Assembly (NCBI RefSeq): GCF_015767675.1
Contig: NZ_CP065218.1
Coordinates: 1,240,001 to 1,304,000 of the forward strand
Direction: 5' to 3'
Length of the DNA: 64,000 nt
Source of the DNA: Vibrio navarrensis
Lineage (GTDB): Bacteria > Pseudomonadota > Gammaproteobacteria > Enterobacterales > Vibrionaceae
The position numbers and the translations under genes were made by a program. Positions 45,837-54,549 of the stretch are shown in pieces. How positions within the stretch are numbered: position 1 is the stretch's first letter; the number at the start of each line of letters is the position of its first letter. The notes under the pieces were generated by a model. It did no database searches. It saw nothing but the letters and a program-made list of their open reading frames with translations, and was not told the DNA's origin.

Positions 45837-47120
45837 ATGAAACTTTCTAAGCTTACCCTTGCTTGTCTAGTCGCGACGGCAGGTTTATCCGCTACACCGA
45901 TGGTTCACGCTGAAAAATCCGATGGTTTTGAGTTCCACGGTTATTTCCGTGCTGGTGCGCTTTACAGCGAAAACGACGATTTCAAACGTGCGAAATTCCC
46001 AGCATCGAAAGAACGTCTAGGTCGCTTAGGTATTGAATCGGATAACCACTTTGAGCTTGCGCTACAGAAAAATTTTGAAAACGATGACGGGCAAAAAATC
46101 CGCATCAAAACCCGCGTCGGTGCCGATAACGCACAGTCAGCCGGCAACAACCAACTTGGCACTAACGCCGATGCGGCGAACAGCAGCATCGGTATGGTGG
46201 AAACCTTCGTTGAGTTTGATGGTGTGACCGAAACGGGCACGCTTTGGGGCGGTACGCGCTTCTACGGTAAAGACAACTACATCTTCATGACCGACTTCTT
46301 CTATACCGATATGTCCGGCACCGGAGCGGGTATCGAAGGTGTTCAACTTGGTGGTTACAAATGGGATTTCGCTTACATCGCCAGTGACAATGCCGAAGGT
46401 GAGTGGTGGGCGCTGAATGCGAACAACCCAATGCACTCTGTTCACGTTGGTGTCGATTTAGATGGCGTTGAATTGCATGCCATGGCGAAATATTTACCAG
46501 ATAACATGGTCGATGGTAAAGAGTACGCGAGTAATGGTATGGAAATGACGGCCATCGTCCATACAGATAGTGTGTTTGGCCTGTCAGACAAAGGCTTTAC
46601 TAAGTACATCGCGCAAGCAGGTAAAGGCCTTGGCTCTGGTCAGCTACTTGGCGGCACGCTCACCACTTACAACGCATGGAAACCGGGCAATGGCGCGTTG
46701 GAAGGTCCGGCCAACATGAAAAAAGTCGAAAGTGGCGATATTTCTGCTCGAGCACTGGTCTGGGGTGGTTACTTCTTTGAAAATGGCGTGAGCATCTTCC
46801 ATTCGATTCAAGGTCAATATAATGATCTGGATAACGGTGGCAAAGACAGCTGGGCATCGGCGATGATTCGTCCTTCTTTCCCGGTTTCAAAGAACTTCTT
46901 CATCGCGACAGAAGCGGGTTATCAGTACAACAAGTGGGAAGACGCAAACGGCGTGGGTGACGATGCGACCAACTACAAACTGACGGTTGCACCAACCATT
47001 ATCGTCCCAACCGGCTTTGGCCCTGCGCCGGAGATTCGTTTCCTCGCTACGTACCTCGACGGTTCTGCGCGTGACAAAGCGGACCTTCTAGTGGGTATTC
47101 AAGCAGACATGTGGTGGTAA
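45837..47120 (+). CDS. LamB-type carbohydrate porin 2
   Basis: A 427-residue outer-membrane channel, paralogous to the porin at 32409. Signal peptide is cut near T-P-M-V-H-A. Shared signatures: F-E-F-H-G-Y-F-R-A-G, R-L-G-R-L-G-I-E-S-D-N, D-N-Y-I-F-M-T-D-F-F-Y-T-D-M-S-G, I-A-Q-A-G-K-G-L-G-S-G, terminal M-W-W. Two differing porins under one repressor suggest different oligomer sizes or linkages. The ATG at 45837 has GGAG; an ATG at 45816 lies further from any site. Terminator follows at 47261. Confidence 0.92.
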   Translation: MKLSKLTLACLVATAGLSATPMVHAEKSDGFEFHGYFRAGALYSENDDFKRAKFPASKERLGRLGIESDNHFELALQKNFENDDGQKIRIKTRVGADNAQSAGNNQLGTNADAANSSIGMVETFVEFDGVTETGTLWGGTRFYGKDNYIFMTDFFYTDMSGTGAGIEGVQLGGYKWDFAYIASDNAEGEWWALNANNPMHSVHVGVDLDGVELHAMAKYLPDNMVDGKEYASNGMEMTAIVHTDSVFGLSDKGFTKYIAQAGKGLGSGQLLGGTLTTYNAWKPGNGALEGPANMKKVESGDISARALVWGGYFFENGVSIFHSIQGQYNDLDNGGKDSWASAMIRPSFPVSKNFFIATEAGYQYNKWEDANGVGDDATNYKLTVAPTIIVPTGFGPAPEIRFLATYLDGSARDKADLLVGIQADMWW

Positions 47121-47260
47121 ACCACACGAGGTAATGGGAGAGATTACCTAGTAGGGCGTGAGATCGTTGGGGAACGCCACGCCCATTTTGCGACAAGCAA
47201 GTCGACGACACGGGGGAACTTGTTTTTGTTGCATGAATGCAAACCACTGCCATTCATCAC

Positions 47261-47285
47261 GCCGCTCAACCGAGCGGCTTTTTTT
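47261..47285 (+). terminator. Terminator after porin 2
   Basis: GCCGCTC / GAGCGGC stem, 4-base loop, then T7. It touches the stop codon of the convergent AraC gene. Confidence 0.9.
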
Positions 47286-48154
47286 CATTTTTGTTGCGCC
47301 ACGTATTGGCGTGGGCTTTGACCAAACTTCTGTTTAAAGCGTTTGGAAAAATAGTTGCTGTCACTGAACCCACACTGCTCCGATACTTGCTGAATTGACA
47401 TACCAGGTTCGTTACTCAAGAGATCGCGCCCGTAATTGAGCTGCATTTCACGCAAATAAAGGTTAGGCGAGGTGTTGAGAAACTGCTTAAACAGCCGCTC
47501 GAGTTGTCGCTGGCTGACAAACGCCGCTTGGGCAATTTCTCCGCTGTGAATGCTGCCATCGGCAAAATGCTGCTCAATAAAAATCAGCGCGCGGCTCAGT
47601 GCCAGTGTGGTTTTCGGCAGATCGTGCGTTTGCTGCTGATACATACGCGCCAGAGTAATCACCAATTGCTGCATCAAACTGGTGAGCATGGTTTCAAAGC
47701 CGCTTTCCCCGTTCTGATACTCACGGTGAATCGCTTCAATCAACTGGGCAATTTGCGGCAGTTGCTCGCCATCGAGCGTGAGCTTGGCGCGATATTCACC
47801 GGTTTGGCGAGCAATCGGCTCGACCTTGAACATCGCCTGATAGCCAGAAAGCATTCTCAATGAAGGCGTTTCGAAAAAGGGCGTGCCTGCTTCAAACATC
47901 AAATTGATGATGATTAACTGATCGACATCCTGAAAAGCGTGCTCAATATCGCCGTTGATCACAAACACATCCCCAGCAGTGAGCGGATAGACATGAGAAG
48001 CAACAAGGTGGTTGCCTTTGCCACTCACCACCAAGAACAGCTCAGAAAAATCGTGTTTATGCAGGCCAAAATCGCTGTGGTGGTGGCCATCAACGTAAGC
48101 AAATTTGAAGTGGGGATAGCGAAGATGATGGTGCAACTGATAGGTGATGCTCAT
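47285..48154 (-). CDS. AraC-family regulator, divergent from GH3
   Basis: A 289-residue regulator. N-terminal cupin (about 10-150; H-H-H-S-D-F-G-L-H-K-H-D-F-S-E-L-F-L-V, G-D-V-F-V-I-N-G-D) likely binds a sugar. Two C-terminal helix-turn-helix units (about 190-288; S-G-E-I-A-Q-A-A-F-V-S-Q-R-Q-L-E-R-L-F-K, then I-Q-Q-V-S-E-Q-C-G-F-S-D-S-N-Y-F-S-K-R-F-K) are complete. It is divergent from the GH3 gene with 134 bp between starts, so it likely controls that gene, separately from the LacI regulon. Confidence 0.92.
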   Translation of the reverse strand: MSITYQLHHHLRYPHFKFAYVDGHHHSDFGLHKHDFSELFLVVSGKGNHLVASHVYPLTAGDVFVINGDIEHAFQDVDQLIIINLMFEAGTPFFETPSLRMLSGYQAMFKVEPIARQTGEYRAKLTLDGEQLPQIAQLIEAIHREYQNGESGFETMLTSLMQQLVITLARMYQQQTHDLPKTTLALSRALIFIEQHFADGSIHSGEIAQAAFVSQRQLERLFKQFLNTSPNLYLREMQLNYGRDLLSNEPGMSIQQVSEQCGFSDSNYFSKRFKQKFGQSPRQYVAQQK

Positions 48155-48288
48155 GTCGCTATTTTCCTTTTATTTGTCGGTATATTGGTAGAATTGCGCA
48201 TTTGGCAAGCTTACACTGAAGCTCCATCAATGAGAATGCCGCAGGCAAAAATAAGGCCAAGATAAGGCAAGAAGAGGTTAATAAAGCG

Positions 48289-51090
48289 ATGAGAAATCCA
48301 GCGATAGAAAAAGCGCAGCAAGCACTGGTGTCAGTGAGCCGACAAGCCGCGGCAGAAGGCATTGTCCTGCTGAAAAATGATGACCAAGCACTGCCGATTC
48401 AGCCATCGCAGGTGCTCTCTTTGTTTGGCCGTTGTCAGATAGATACCTATCGCAGCGGCACGGGTTCTGGCGGCGCGGTGAACGTGCCTTATGCGGTGAC
48501 TGCATTGCAAGGTTTGCAAGCCAACCCCACTATTCAACTCAATACTTCGTTAGTCGCCCTGTATCAAGATTGGCTAGCCCACCATCCGTTTGATGATGGC
48601 GGCGGTGGCTGGGCGGCAGAGCCTTGGTTTCAACATGAAATGCCACTGACCGACGAGGTGGTGGCGCAGGCTGCGTCGCAGTCAGACAAAGCGCTGGTGT
48701 TTATTGGCCGCACCGCCGGTGAAGACAAAGATTACGCCGATGAAGCAGGCAGCTACCGCTTAACGGAATTGGAAACGGACATGCTAACCAAAGTATGCCG
48801 CCATTTCTCCTGTGTGATCGTGGTGATGAACGTCACCAACATTATCGATATGTCGTGGTTAACTCGCCTTGAAAACCATCACGCGATCAAAGCGGTGCTC
48901 TACAGTTGGGCGGCGGGAATGGAAGGCGGTCATGCGCTGGCCGATGTGCTGTCTGGGGCTGTCTCACCCAGTGGCCGTTTGACCGATACCATCGCCAATC
49001 GTTTGCAAGATTACCCTTCATCTGCCCATTTTGGCCGCAAAGATTTCAATCTCTATGCGGAAGATATTTACGTTGGCTATCGCTACTTTGAAACCTTTGC
49101 CCCAGAAGTAGTGCAGTTTGAATTTGGTGCGGGCTTATCCTACAGCCAATTTGAGCACCGTTTGCTGCAGTGCTCGAGTGACGTGGTCGACGCTGGCGGC
49201 GATCTCACCAATGCCAAGTCGCTCTATTTTGAGATTGAAGTGCGCAACATCGGCCAGCAATTTAGCAGCAAAGAAGTGGTGCAGCTGTATGTTGAAGCGC
49301 CTCAAGGCCAACTTGGCAAACCGGCCAGAGCGCTGTGTGGATTTGCAAAAACCAGCGAACTAGCGCCAAACGGCAGCGAAGTGGTGCGCATCAGTGTACC
49401 GGTGGCTTTGCTGGCGTCGTTTGATGATAGCGGCGCGAGTGGCTACCCAAACAGTTATGTGCTTGAAGCAGGGCAGTATCATTTCTACTTTGGCGGCAGC
49501 GTGCGCCAAGCGCAGAAAATCGACGCGACATGGTGGGTTGAGCACACCACCTCACTGGAAACGCTCAGTGAAGCCTGCGCGCCAACCCGTCAGTTTGAGC
49601 GTCTTGTGCCTGCCGAGCGCCACGCCAATGGCGTCTATCAACCCCGCTATCAGCCTGTGCCACAGCGTACGGTGGATCTGGCGCAGCGAATTGAAGCCAA
49701 CTTACCGCCAACCTATGCGTTCACGGGCGATCAAGGCATTAAGCTGGCCGATGTCGCCCAAGGCCGCGCCAGCCTAGAAGCGTTTGTTGCCCAACTCACA
49801 GCTGAACAACTGGCCATTCTGGTGCGTGGTGAAGGCATGTGCAGCCCGAAAGTGACGCCGGGTACCGCCGCGGCGTTTGGTGGGGTATGCACTTCACTGT
49901 TTGAGTTTGGTATTCCGGTGGCCGCGGCGGCCGATGGCCCATCGGGCATTCGTATGGACAGTGGCCATCAAGCGACCCAAGTGCCGATTGGCACACTGCT
50001 CGCATGCACGTGGAACACCGAGCTCAATCAGCAGTTGTATTATTTGCTGGGCCAAGAGTTGCAAGCCTACCAAATCGACACCTTGCTCGGCCCGGGTATC
50101 AACATTCATCGCCATCCACTCAATGGCCGTAATTTCGAATATTTTTCGGAAGACCCACTGTTAACCGGTTGGATTGCGGCTGCGCAAACCACAGGCTTAA
50201 AACAAGCGGGTGTTTCCGGCACCATCAAACACTTTGCGGCCAACGATCAAGAAACCGCACGAGTGGATGTAGATAGCGTGATGTCGCAGCGCGCGCTGCG
50301 TGAAATCCACATCAAGCCGTTTGAAATGGCGGTGAAGTATGGTCAGGCTTCCACCATCATGACTTCCTACAATCCGGTCAACGGCCATTGGGCGGCGTCC
50401 AACTACGATCTCAACACCACCATTTTGCGTGGTGAATGGGGTTACACCGGCATCGTGATGACCGACTGGTGGGCGAAAATGAATCACCCCGTGGATGGGG
50501 GGGAAGAGAGTAAGCGCTTTACTGGCTATATGCTGCGAGCGCAAAACGATCTCTACATGGTGGTGGAAAACGATGCCGCCGAGCGCAACCCGATGGAAGA
50601 TGATACGTTGCAGGCGTTAGACCGAGGTGAGTTAACCTTGGGCGAGTTGCAGCGCAGCGCGATGAACATCTGCCGCTTTATTTTGCAAGCGCCAGTTATG
50701 AATAGACCGCTGCAGGCGTATCAGGCGGTGAAACCTTTTGCGCCGCTAGCGGACGCATTGCCCGATGCCGCTCTGCTGTTACCGGTAACGCAGCGCATGG
50801 TGGTGAACAGCCAAAACCATTGCGAACTCTGGGTGGAAGCAGCGCAAGCAGGGCATTATCTCTGTTTTGCCGAAATGGCCTATGATCGCGAGCCATTGGC
50901 GCAATCCTCTTGCAGTGTGAGCATCAACGGTGAATTTGCTATGTCGCTGCCTACCAATGGCACCGAGGGAAAAACCGTTGAAATCGAGGGCATCGCCATC
51001 CTTTTACAAGCGGGGATTTATCGAATCGACACCCAATTTGTGAAGAAAGGAGCCGAGCTGAAAACCTTGCGTTTTGAGTGGCAAGCGTAA
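48289..51090 (+). CDS. Domain-swapped GH3 beta-glucosidase
   Basis: A 933-residue cytosolic enzyme without signal peptide. The order is reversed from most GH3: the alpha/beta sandwich (GH3_C) comes first (about 18-265; E-G-I-V-L-L-K-N-D at 24), then an Fn3-like domain (about 310-420), then the TIM-barrel (about 500-790; A-D-G-P-S-G-I-R, K-H-F-A-A-N-D-Q-E, nucleophile Asp726 in V-M-T-D-W-W-A), and a C-terminal beta region. The swapped order is known in Ruminococcus and Butyrivibrio enzymes. K-H-F-A-A-N-D-Q-E and nucleophile are intact. Probably removes glucose from oligomers left by the phosphorylase. No LacI-type site upstream. Confidence 0.92.
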   Translation: MRNPAIEKAQQALVSVSRQAAAEGIVLLKNDDQALPIQPSQVLSLFGRCQIDTYRSGTGSGGAVNVPYAVTALQGLQANPTIQLNTSLVALYQDWLAHHPFDDGGGGWAAEPWFQHEMPLTDEVVAQAASQSDKALVFIGRTAGEDKDYADEAGSYRLTELETDMLTKVCRHFSCVIVVMNVTNIIDMSWLTRLENHHAIKAVLYSWAAGMEGGHALADVLSGAVSPSGRLTDTIANRLQDYPSSAHFGRKDFNLYAEDIYVGYRYFETFAPEVVQFEFGAGLSYSQFEHRLLQCSSDVVDAGGDLTNAKSLYFEIEVRNIGQQFSSKEVVQLYVEAPQGQLGKPARALCGFAKTSELAPNGSEVVRISVPVALLASFDDSGASGYPNSYVLEAGQYHFYFGGSVRQAQKIDATWWVEHTTSLETLSEACAPTRQFERLVPAERHANGVYQPRYQPVPQRTVDLAQRIEANLPPTYAFTGDQGIKLADVAQGRASLEAFVAQLTAEQLAILVRGEGMCSPKVTPGTAAAFGGVCTSLFEFGIPVAAAADGPSGIRMDSGHQATQVPIGTLLACTWNTELNQQLYYLLGQELQAYQIDTLLGPGINIHRHPLNGRNFEYFSEDPLLTGWIAAAQTTGLKQAGVSGTIKHFAANDQETARVDVDSVMSQRALREIHIKPFEMAVKYGQASTIMTSYNPVNGHWAASNYDLNTTILRGEWGYTGIVMTDWWAKMNHPVDGGEESKRFTGYMLRAQNDLYMVVENDAAERNPMEDDTLQALDRGELTLGELQRSAMNICRFILQAPVMNRPLQAYQAVKPFAPLADALPDAALLLPVTQRMVVNSQNHCELWVEAAQAGHYLCFAEMAYDREPLAQSSCSVSINGEFAMSLPTNGTEGKTVEIEGIAILLQAGIYRIDTQFVKKGAELKTLRFEWQA

Positions 51091-51100
51091 TGCCACTCAA
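51074..51100. repeat. Inverted repeat spanning GH3 stop codon
   Basis: 10-bp perfect stem TTGAGTGGCA / TGCCACTCAA with the TAA stop in the loop. Confidence 0.75.
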
Positions 51101-51111
51101 CCATAAAATTT

Positions 51112-51150
51112 GTGTGCCTTTGTGCGCGGTTCCTATACAATAAGGCACAC
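51112..51150. repeat. Second inverted repeat downstream of GH3
   Basis: 9-bp arms GTGTGCCTT / AAGGCACAC with a 21-base loop. Confidence 0.65.
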
Positions 51151-51170
51151 ATTTCAAATCATCATTTTTG

Positions 51171-51209
51171 ACTGCTCCGCATCCTTTTTGTGGAGCAGTT
51201 TTTGTTTTA
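51171..51209 (+). terminator. Terminator before MATE gene
   Basis: ACTGCTCC / GGAGCAGT stem, 13-base loop, then TTTTGTTTT. It ends 35 bp before the MATE gene, leaving little room for a separate promoter. Confidence 0.83.
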
Positions 51210-51243
51210 CTGACAGTGTATTTTCAACCTTAAGGTCAACAAC

Positions 51244-52584
51244 ATGGCTAAAACCCAAAATATCAACCAACGCATGTCTATCGTGACGCTCGCGTGGCCG
51301 ATATTAGTGGAAATTTTGCTACGGACAGCGCTTGGCACTAGCGACGTATTCATGCTTTCTGGTTATTCAGACAAAGCGGTTTCCGCGGTGGGCGTGATCA
51401 CCCAACTGACATTCTTCCTCATCATTGTCTCTACCTTTGTTAGCAGTGGCACTGGGATCCTGATTGCTCAATACAACGGAGCTGGGCGCGATCAAGATTC
51501 CACCCATGTAGGGGTGGCGAGTATTGCGCTTTCCAGCGTCATCGGCGTGATGCTCAGCGTGTTGGCGGTGCTCGGTGCGATGCATTTGCTCCCTTACTAC
51601 GGCTTGGAAGCTCAGGTGGAACAATACGCGCAAGAATACCTGCTCATCAGCGGGGCGATGACCTTTAACGTCACCATTGGCATTGTGTTCACCACCATTT
51701 TGCGCAGCCACGGTTATTCGCGTTCGCCCATGACGGTTAACCTCATCAGCGGCGTGCTCAATATCATCGGTAACTACATTGCGCTCTATCAGCCGTTTGG
51801 TTTGCCCGTGTATGGCGTGCAAGGCGTGGCGATTGCAACGGTAGCCAGCCAGGTGATCGGCACAACGATTCTGGGCGTGCTGCTGTGGCGCAGTTCCATC
51901 GCCTTGCCGATGCGTTCCCTCGCGCAAGTGCCCAAAGCGGTCTATAAGAAAATCCTCAAAATCGGCGGCATGAACGCAGGGGAAGTGCTTTCGTACAATA
52001 TGGCGCAAATCACCATCGTCTATTTTGTGGTGCAGATGGGCACTTCGTCTCTTGCGGCGTTTACCTACGCGCAGAACATCGCACGTTTCTCTTTTGCGTT
52101 TGCCTTAGCCATTGGCCAAGCAACGCAAATTCAAACCGGTTACTACATTGGTAAAGGCTGGGTAGAGATCATCACCAAACGGGTGCAAATCTACTTTTTG
52201 GTTGGCTTTGCCTCTTCGGTCACGGTGGCGAGCATCATCTACGTTATGCGCGATGCGATCTTAACTCTGTTCACTCAGCAGCCGGAGATCCTCTTGTTGG
52301 CGGGTTCCCTAGTTATGGGCTCCATTGTGTTGGAAGCGGGGCGTGTGTTTAACCTGATTTTCATCTCGGCGCTCAAAGGGGCAGGAGACATCAAGTTCCC
52401 AGTGCAAATGGGCATTTTGAGCATGTGGGGCTTAGGCGTGGTGTTTTCATATCTGCTTGGTATTCACTGGGGCTATGGCGTATTCGGTGCATGGATGGCG
52501 ATTGCCCTCGACGAGTGGTTCCGTGGTCTTATCATGGCAAGGCGTTGGCGCTCGCAAGTTTGGACGCGTTATAAGCTCAGTTAG
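51244..52584 (+). CDS. MATE-family efflux transporter
   Basis: A 446-residue inner-membrane protein with twelve hydrophobic segments in two halves of the MATE (NorM/DinF) fold. Residues after the start read T-L-A-W-P-I-L-V-E-I-L-L-R-T, a MATE opening, and the later half has G-G-M-N-A-G-E-V. It likely exports a cationic compound using Na+ or H+. The substrate cannot be told. It follows the GH3 gene through three stacked inverted repeats, so expression may depend on read-through. ATG follows AAGGT. Confidence 0.9.
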   Translation: MAKTQNINQRMSIVTLAWPILVEILLRTALGTSDVFMLSGYSDKAVSAVGVITQLTFFLIIVSTFVSSGTGILIAQYNGAGRDQDSTHVGVASIALSSVIGVMLSVLAVLGAMHLLPYYGLEAQVEQYAQEYLLISGAMTFNVTIGIVFTTILRSHGYSRSPMTVNLISGVLNIIGNYIALYQPFGLPVYGVQGVAIATVASQVIGTTILGVLLWRSSIALPMRSLAQVPKAVYKKILKIGGMNAGEVLSYNMAQITIVYFVVQMGTSSLAAFTYAQNIARFSFAFALAIGQATQIQTGYYIGKGWVEIITKRVQIYFLVGFASSVTVASIIYVMRDAILTLFTQQPEILLLAGSLVMGSIVLEAGRVFNLIFISALKGAGDIKFPVQMGILSMWGLGVVFSYLLGIHWGYGVFGAWMAIALDEWFRGLIMARRWRSQVWTRYKLS

Positions 52585-52693
52585 CGCATGACATCTAGTC
52601 GTAAACATTAAACGGATGCGACGCTTGTGAATATCCGAATTGATATGGCTTTGGTGCCGAGTTGATCCGCAGAGTGATGAGACGTTACTGAAT

Positions 52694-52736
52694 AACCCAT
52701 GCGAGTCAGATGCAATGACTGCATGGGTTGATTTTT
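52694..52736 (+). terminator. Terminator-like hairpin after MATE
   Basis: AACCCATGC / GCATGGGTT with inner AGTCA / TGACT pairing (one bulged base), followed by GATTTTTG. It also faces the end of the minus-strand oxidase gene. Confidence 0.78.
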
Positions 52737-52766
52737 GATGTCAACAATAGTGACTAAGCCGTTGAA

Positions 52767-54533
52767 CTAGATGATCGTTTTTCGGGTTCTATAGTGGTTA
52801 TAGGCGGTGCCTGGAAGATCGCTATTTTGATTCGATGGTTGGCGATTGTACTTTTGCTTTATATTGATCAACTTTTCATAATGGTCTAAGAAGTAGGTTT
52901 TAGTAGGAATCGAGCTGTCTTTGAAGCTAATAAATGCGCCTTTGGTGCCATTAATTTCGCTATCGCGGCAAACTTCCATCCAATCTAAAGCACGATTAAC
53001 GTAGTTGAAAACGGCATTGTTTTGTCCTAGCGCTTTTTGGTTGAAGCACTCATTCCACCATGTTTGATATTGAATGGTGTACTGTGATGTTGCGTACGGG
53101 AATGCCATTCGTTCACTGGCTTTGGCTGAATCTTCGTCGGCATAGAATGGGCCGTTTATCGCACCAAGCGTCACATAACTAAATAGCCCTAACTCTTGAT
53201 TTTTTTCAAAAAGTAGCGATGAGGTGAGGGATTTTAATAGCTGTGTTCTACCAAGATCCTCAAGCCCTTGCTCGCTCACTACTTTTGAGGTGATTTTATG
53301 GGGTGCGGGTTCATCATAGTCAGGTTTAAATGGTTCATGAGCGTCTTTTAAAGAGGTGTTGAGTTTACCACCGAGTGATTTACGTGCCCAATTTCCCATT
53401 AAAGAAGGTGAATAAGATTTGGGTGTATCAGTGCCAGTAATGCGGTGCTTGCTGCTGGGAAAATATTTGTTTGTAAATTGACTGAGGGATTGTGGGTCGC
53501 CTTCCCAGTAACCATACATGGTACAAGGGTGTTTTAGTCTATTAATCAGTATTTGAGCATTTGTATCTGTCTTGGCAATCGCATCGATTTTTAAATTTGT
53601 GCCAACTAAGCCTATTGTGCTGGGGTCATTAATGGCCTTTTCCCAATATGATAGAACTTCGTAGGTCGTTTCCTCGGTTGAATCTGTGTCATCGTCGTTC
53701 CAATGAATCTCAAATCGGTGGATTTCGTTAGGGATGACAAAAGCCTTAACTGAAAACTCTAGCACGATACCATAGCTGAATGCCCCGCCACCACGCAGTG
53801 CCCAGAGCAAATCGCCGTGAGATTGTTCATTAACCTCTAAGATGCTGCCATTTTCTACAAGCACTTTAGCGCCGATAAGGGATTCGCAGCACATTCCATG
53901 GCGGCGTGTCCATGGCCCCCAGCCGCCCCCTTGGATGTAACCAGCTAAACCAACGGTTGCGCAAGTGCCGTGGGGAATGGTGATTGGAGGTGAATGAGCT
54001 GCAAGTTTAGGTACTAACTGATAGAAACGATAGCCAGATCCAATGTGAGCAATAAAACCAGACTTTTCATCACCCTCTACGCACAATTTCTTTAACCCAC
54101 TCAAATCTAGCAATATCACATCGTTGCCTGTGCACTCGCCTTCGTGATCGTGCCCACCCGATCGCACTCGAATGGGTAGGTTTAACGCAATCGCATGTTG
54201 GTAAGCCTGGACGACATCATCGTTGCTTTTACACATCACGATCACCGCAGGATAGGCACGTAGACGGGTGTTAAAAATCACTGTCTGAGCGAGATATTTA
54301 GTTAGCCCTTCTGTTTCTGAGTCAGGGGTGTGAGTCGAAGTCAGATACTCTATTTTTAGGGCTTGGAGTTGCTCAATAAACGCAGTGAGCAACTGCTGAT
54401 AGCTGGCCATTAATTGTTCCGCTCTGAGCAGTTGCTCATATGGTGTATTTTGATCTTCGTATCTGACATTTTGCATCATGTTGTTCATGTTGTTCATGTT
54501 GTTCATGTTGTTCATGTTGTTCATGTTGTTCAT
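52767..54533 (-). CDS. BBE-type FAD oxidase with repeat N terminus
   Basis: A 588-residue flavin oxidase of the FAD_binding_4 + BBE class. The PCMH-type domain (about 90-265) has the 8-alpha-FAD His128 in R-S-G-G-H-D-H-E-G and Cys191 in G-T-C-A-T-V-G-L-A-G, the pair that binds FAD bicovalently in berberine-bridge and gluco-oligosaccharide oxidases. G-G-G-W-G-P-W follows. The C-terminal BBE segment (N-Y-V-N-R-A-L-D-W, about 500) supports this. No signal peptide. The first 18 residues are six M-N-N units from a 9-bp repeat. AAGGATG precedes the first ATG. Last of a five-gene cluster, 16 bp after the decarboxylase. Substrate unknown. Confidence 0.87.
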   Translation of the reverse strand: MNNMNNMNNMNNMNNMNNMMQNVRYEDQNTPYEQLLRAEQLMASYQQLLTAFIEQLQALKIEYLTSTHTPDSETEGLTKYLAQTVIFNTRLRAYPAVIVMCKSNDDVVQAYQHAIALNLPIRVRSGGHDHEGECTGNDVILLDLSGLKKLCVEGDEKSGFIAHIGSGYRFYQLVPKLAAHSPPITIPHGTCATVGLAGYIQGGGWGPWTRRHGMCCESLIGAKVLVENGSILEVNEQSHGDLLWALRGGGAFSYGIVLEFSVKAFVIPNEIHRFEIHWNDDDTDSTEETTYEVLSYWEKAINDPSTIGLVGTNLKIDAIAKTDTNAQILINRLKHPCTMYGYWEGDPQSLSQFTNKYFPSSKHRITGTDTPKSYSPSLMGNWARKSLGGKLNTSLKDAHEPFKPDYDEPAPHKITSKVVSEQGLEDLGRTQLLKSLTSSLLFEKNQELGLFSYVTLGAINGPFYADEDSAKASERMAFPYATSQYTIQYQTWWNECFNQKALGQNNAVFNYVNRALDWMEVCRDSEINGTKGAFISFKDSSIPTKTYFLDHYEKLINIKQKYNRQPSNQNSDLPGTAYNHYRTRKTII

Positions 54534-54534
54534 G
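54481..54534 (-). repeat. Six 9-bp tandem repeats at oxidase start
   Basis: Six exact copies of ATGAACAAC (minus strand). The first begins at the start codon and each adds an in-frame ATG. Multiples of nine keep the frame, so copy number would change N-terminal length and the choice of start. Confidence 0.95.
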
Positions 54535-54549
54535 GTTCATCCTTCATTC

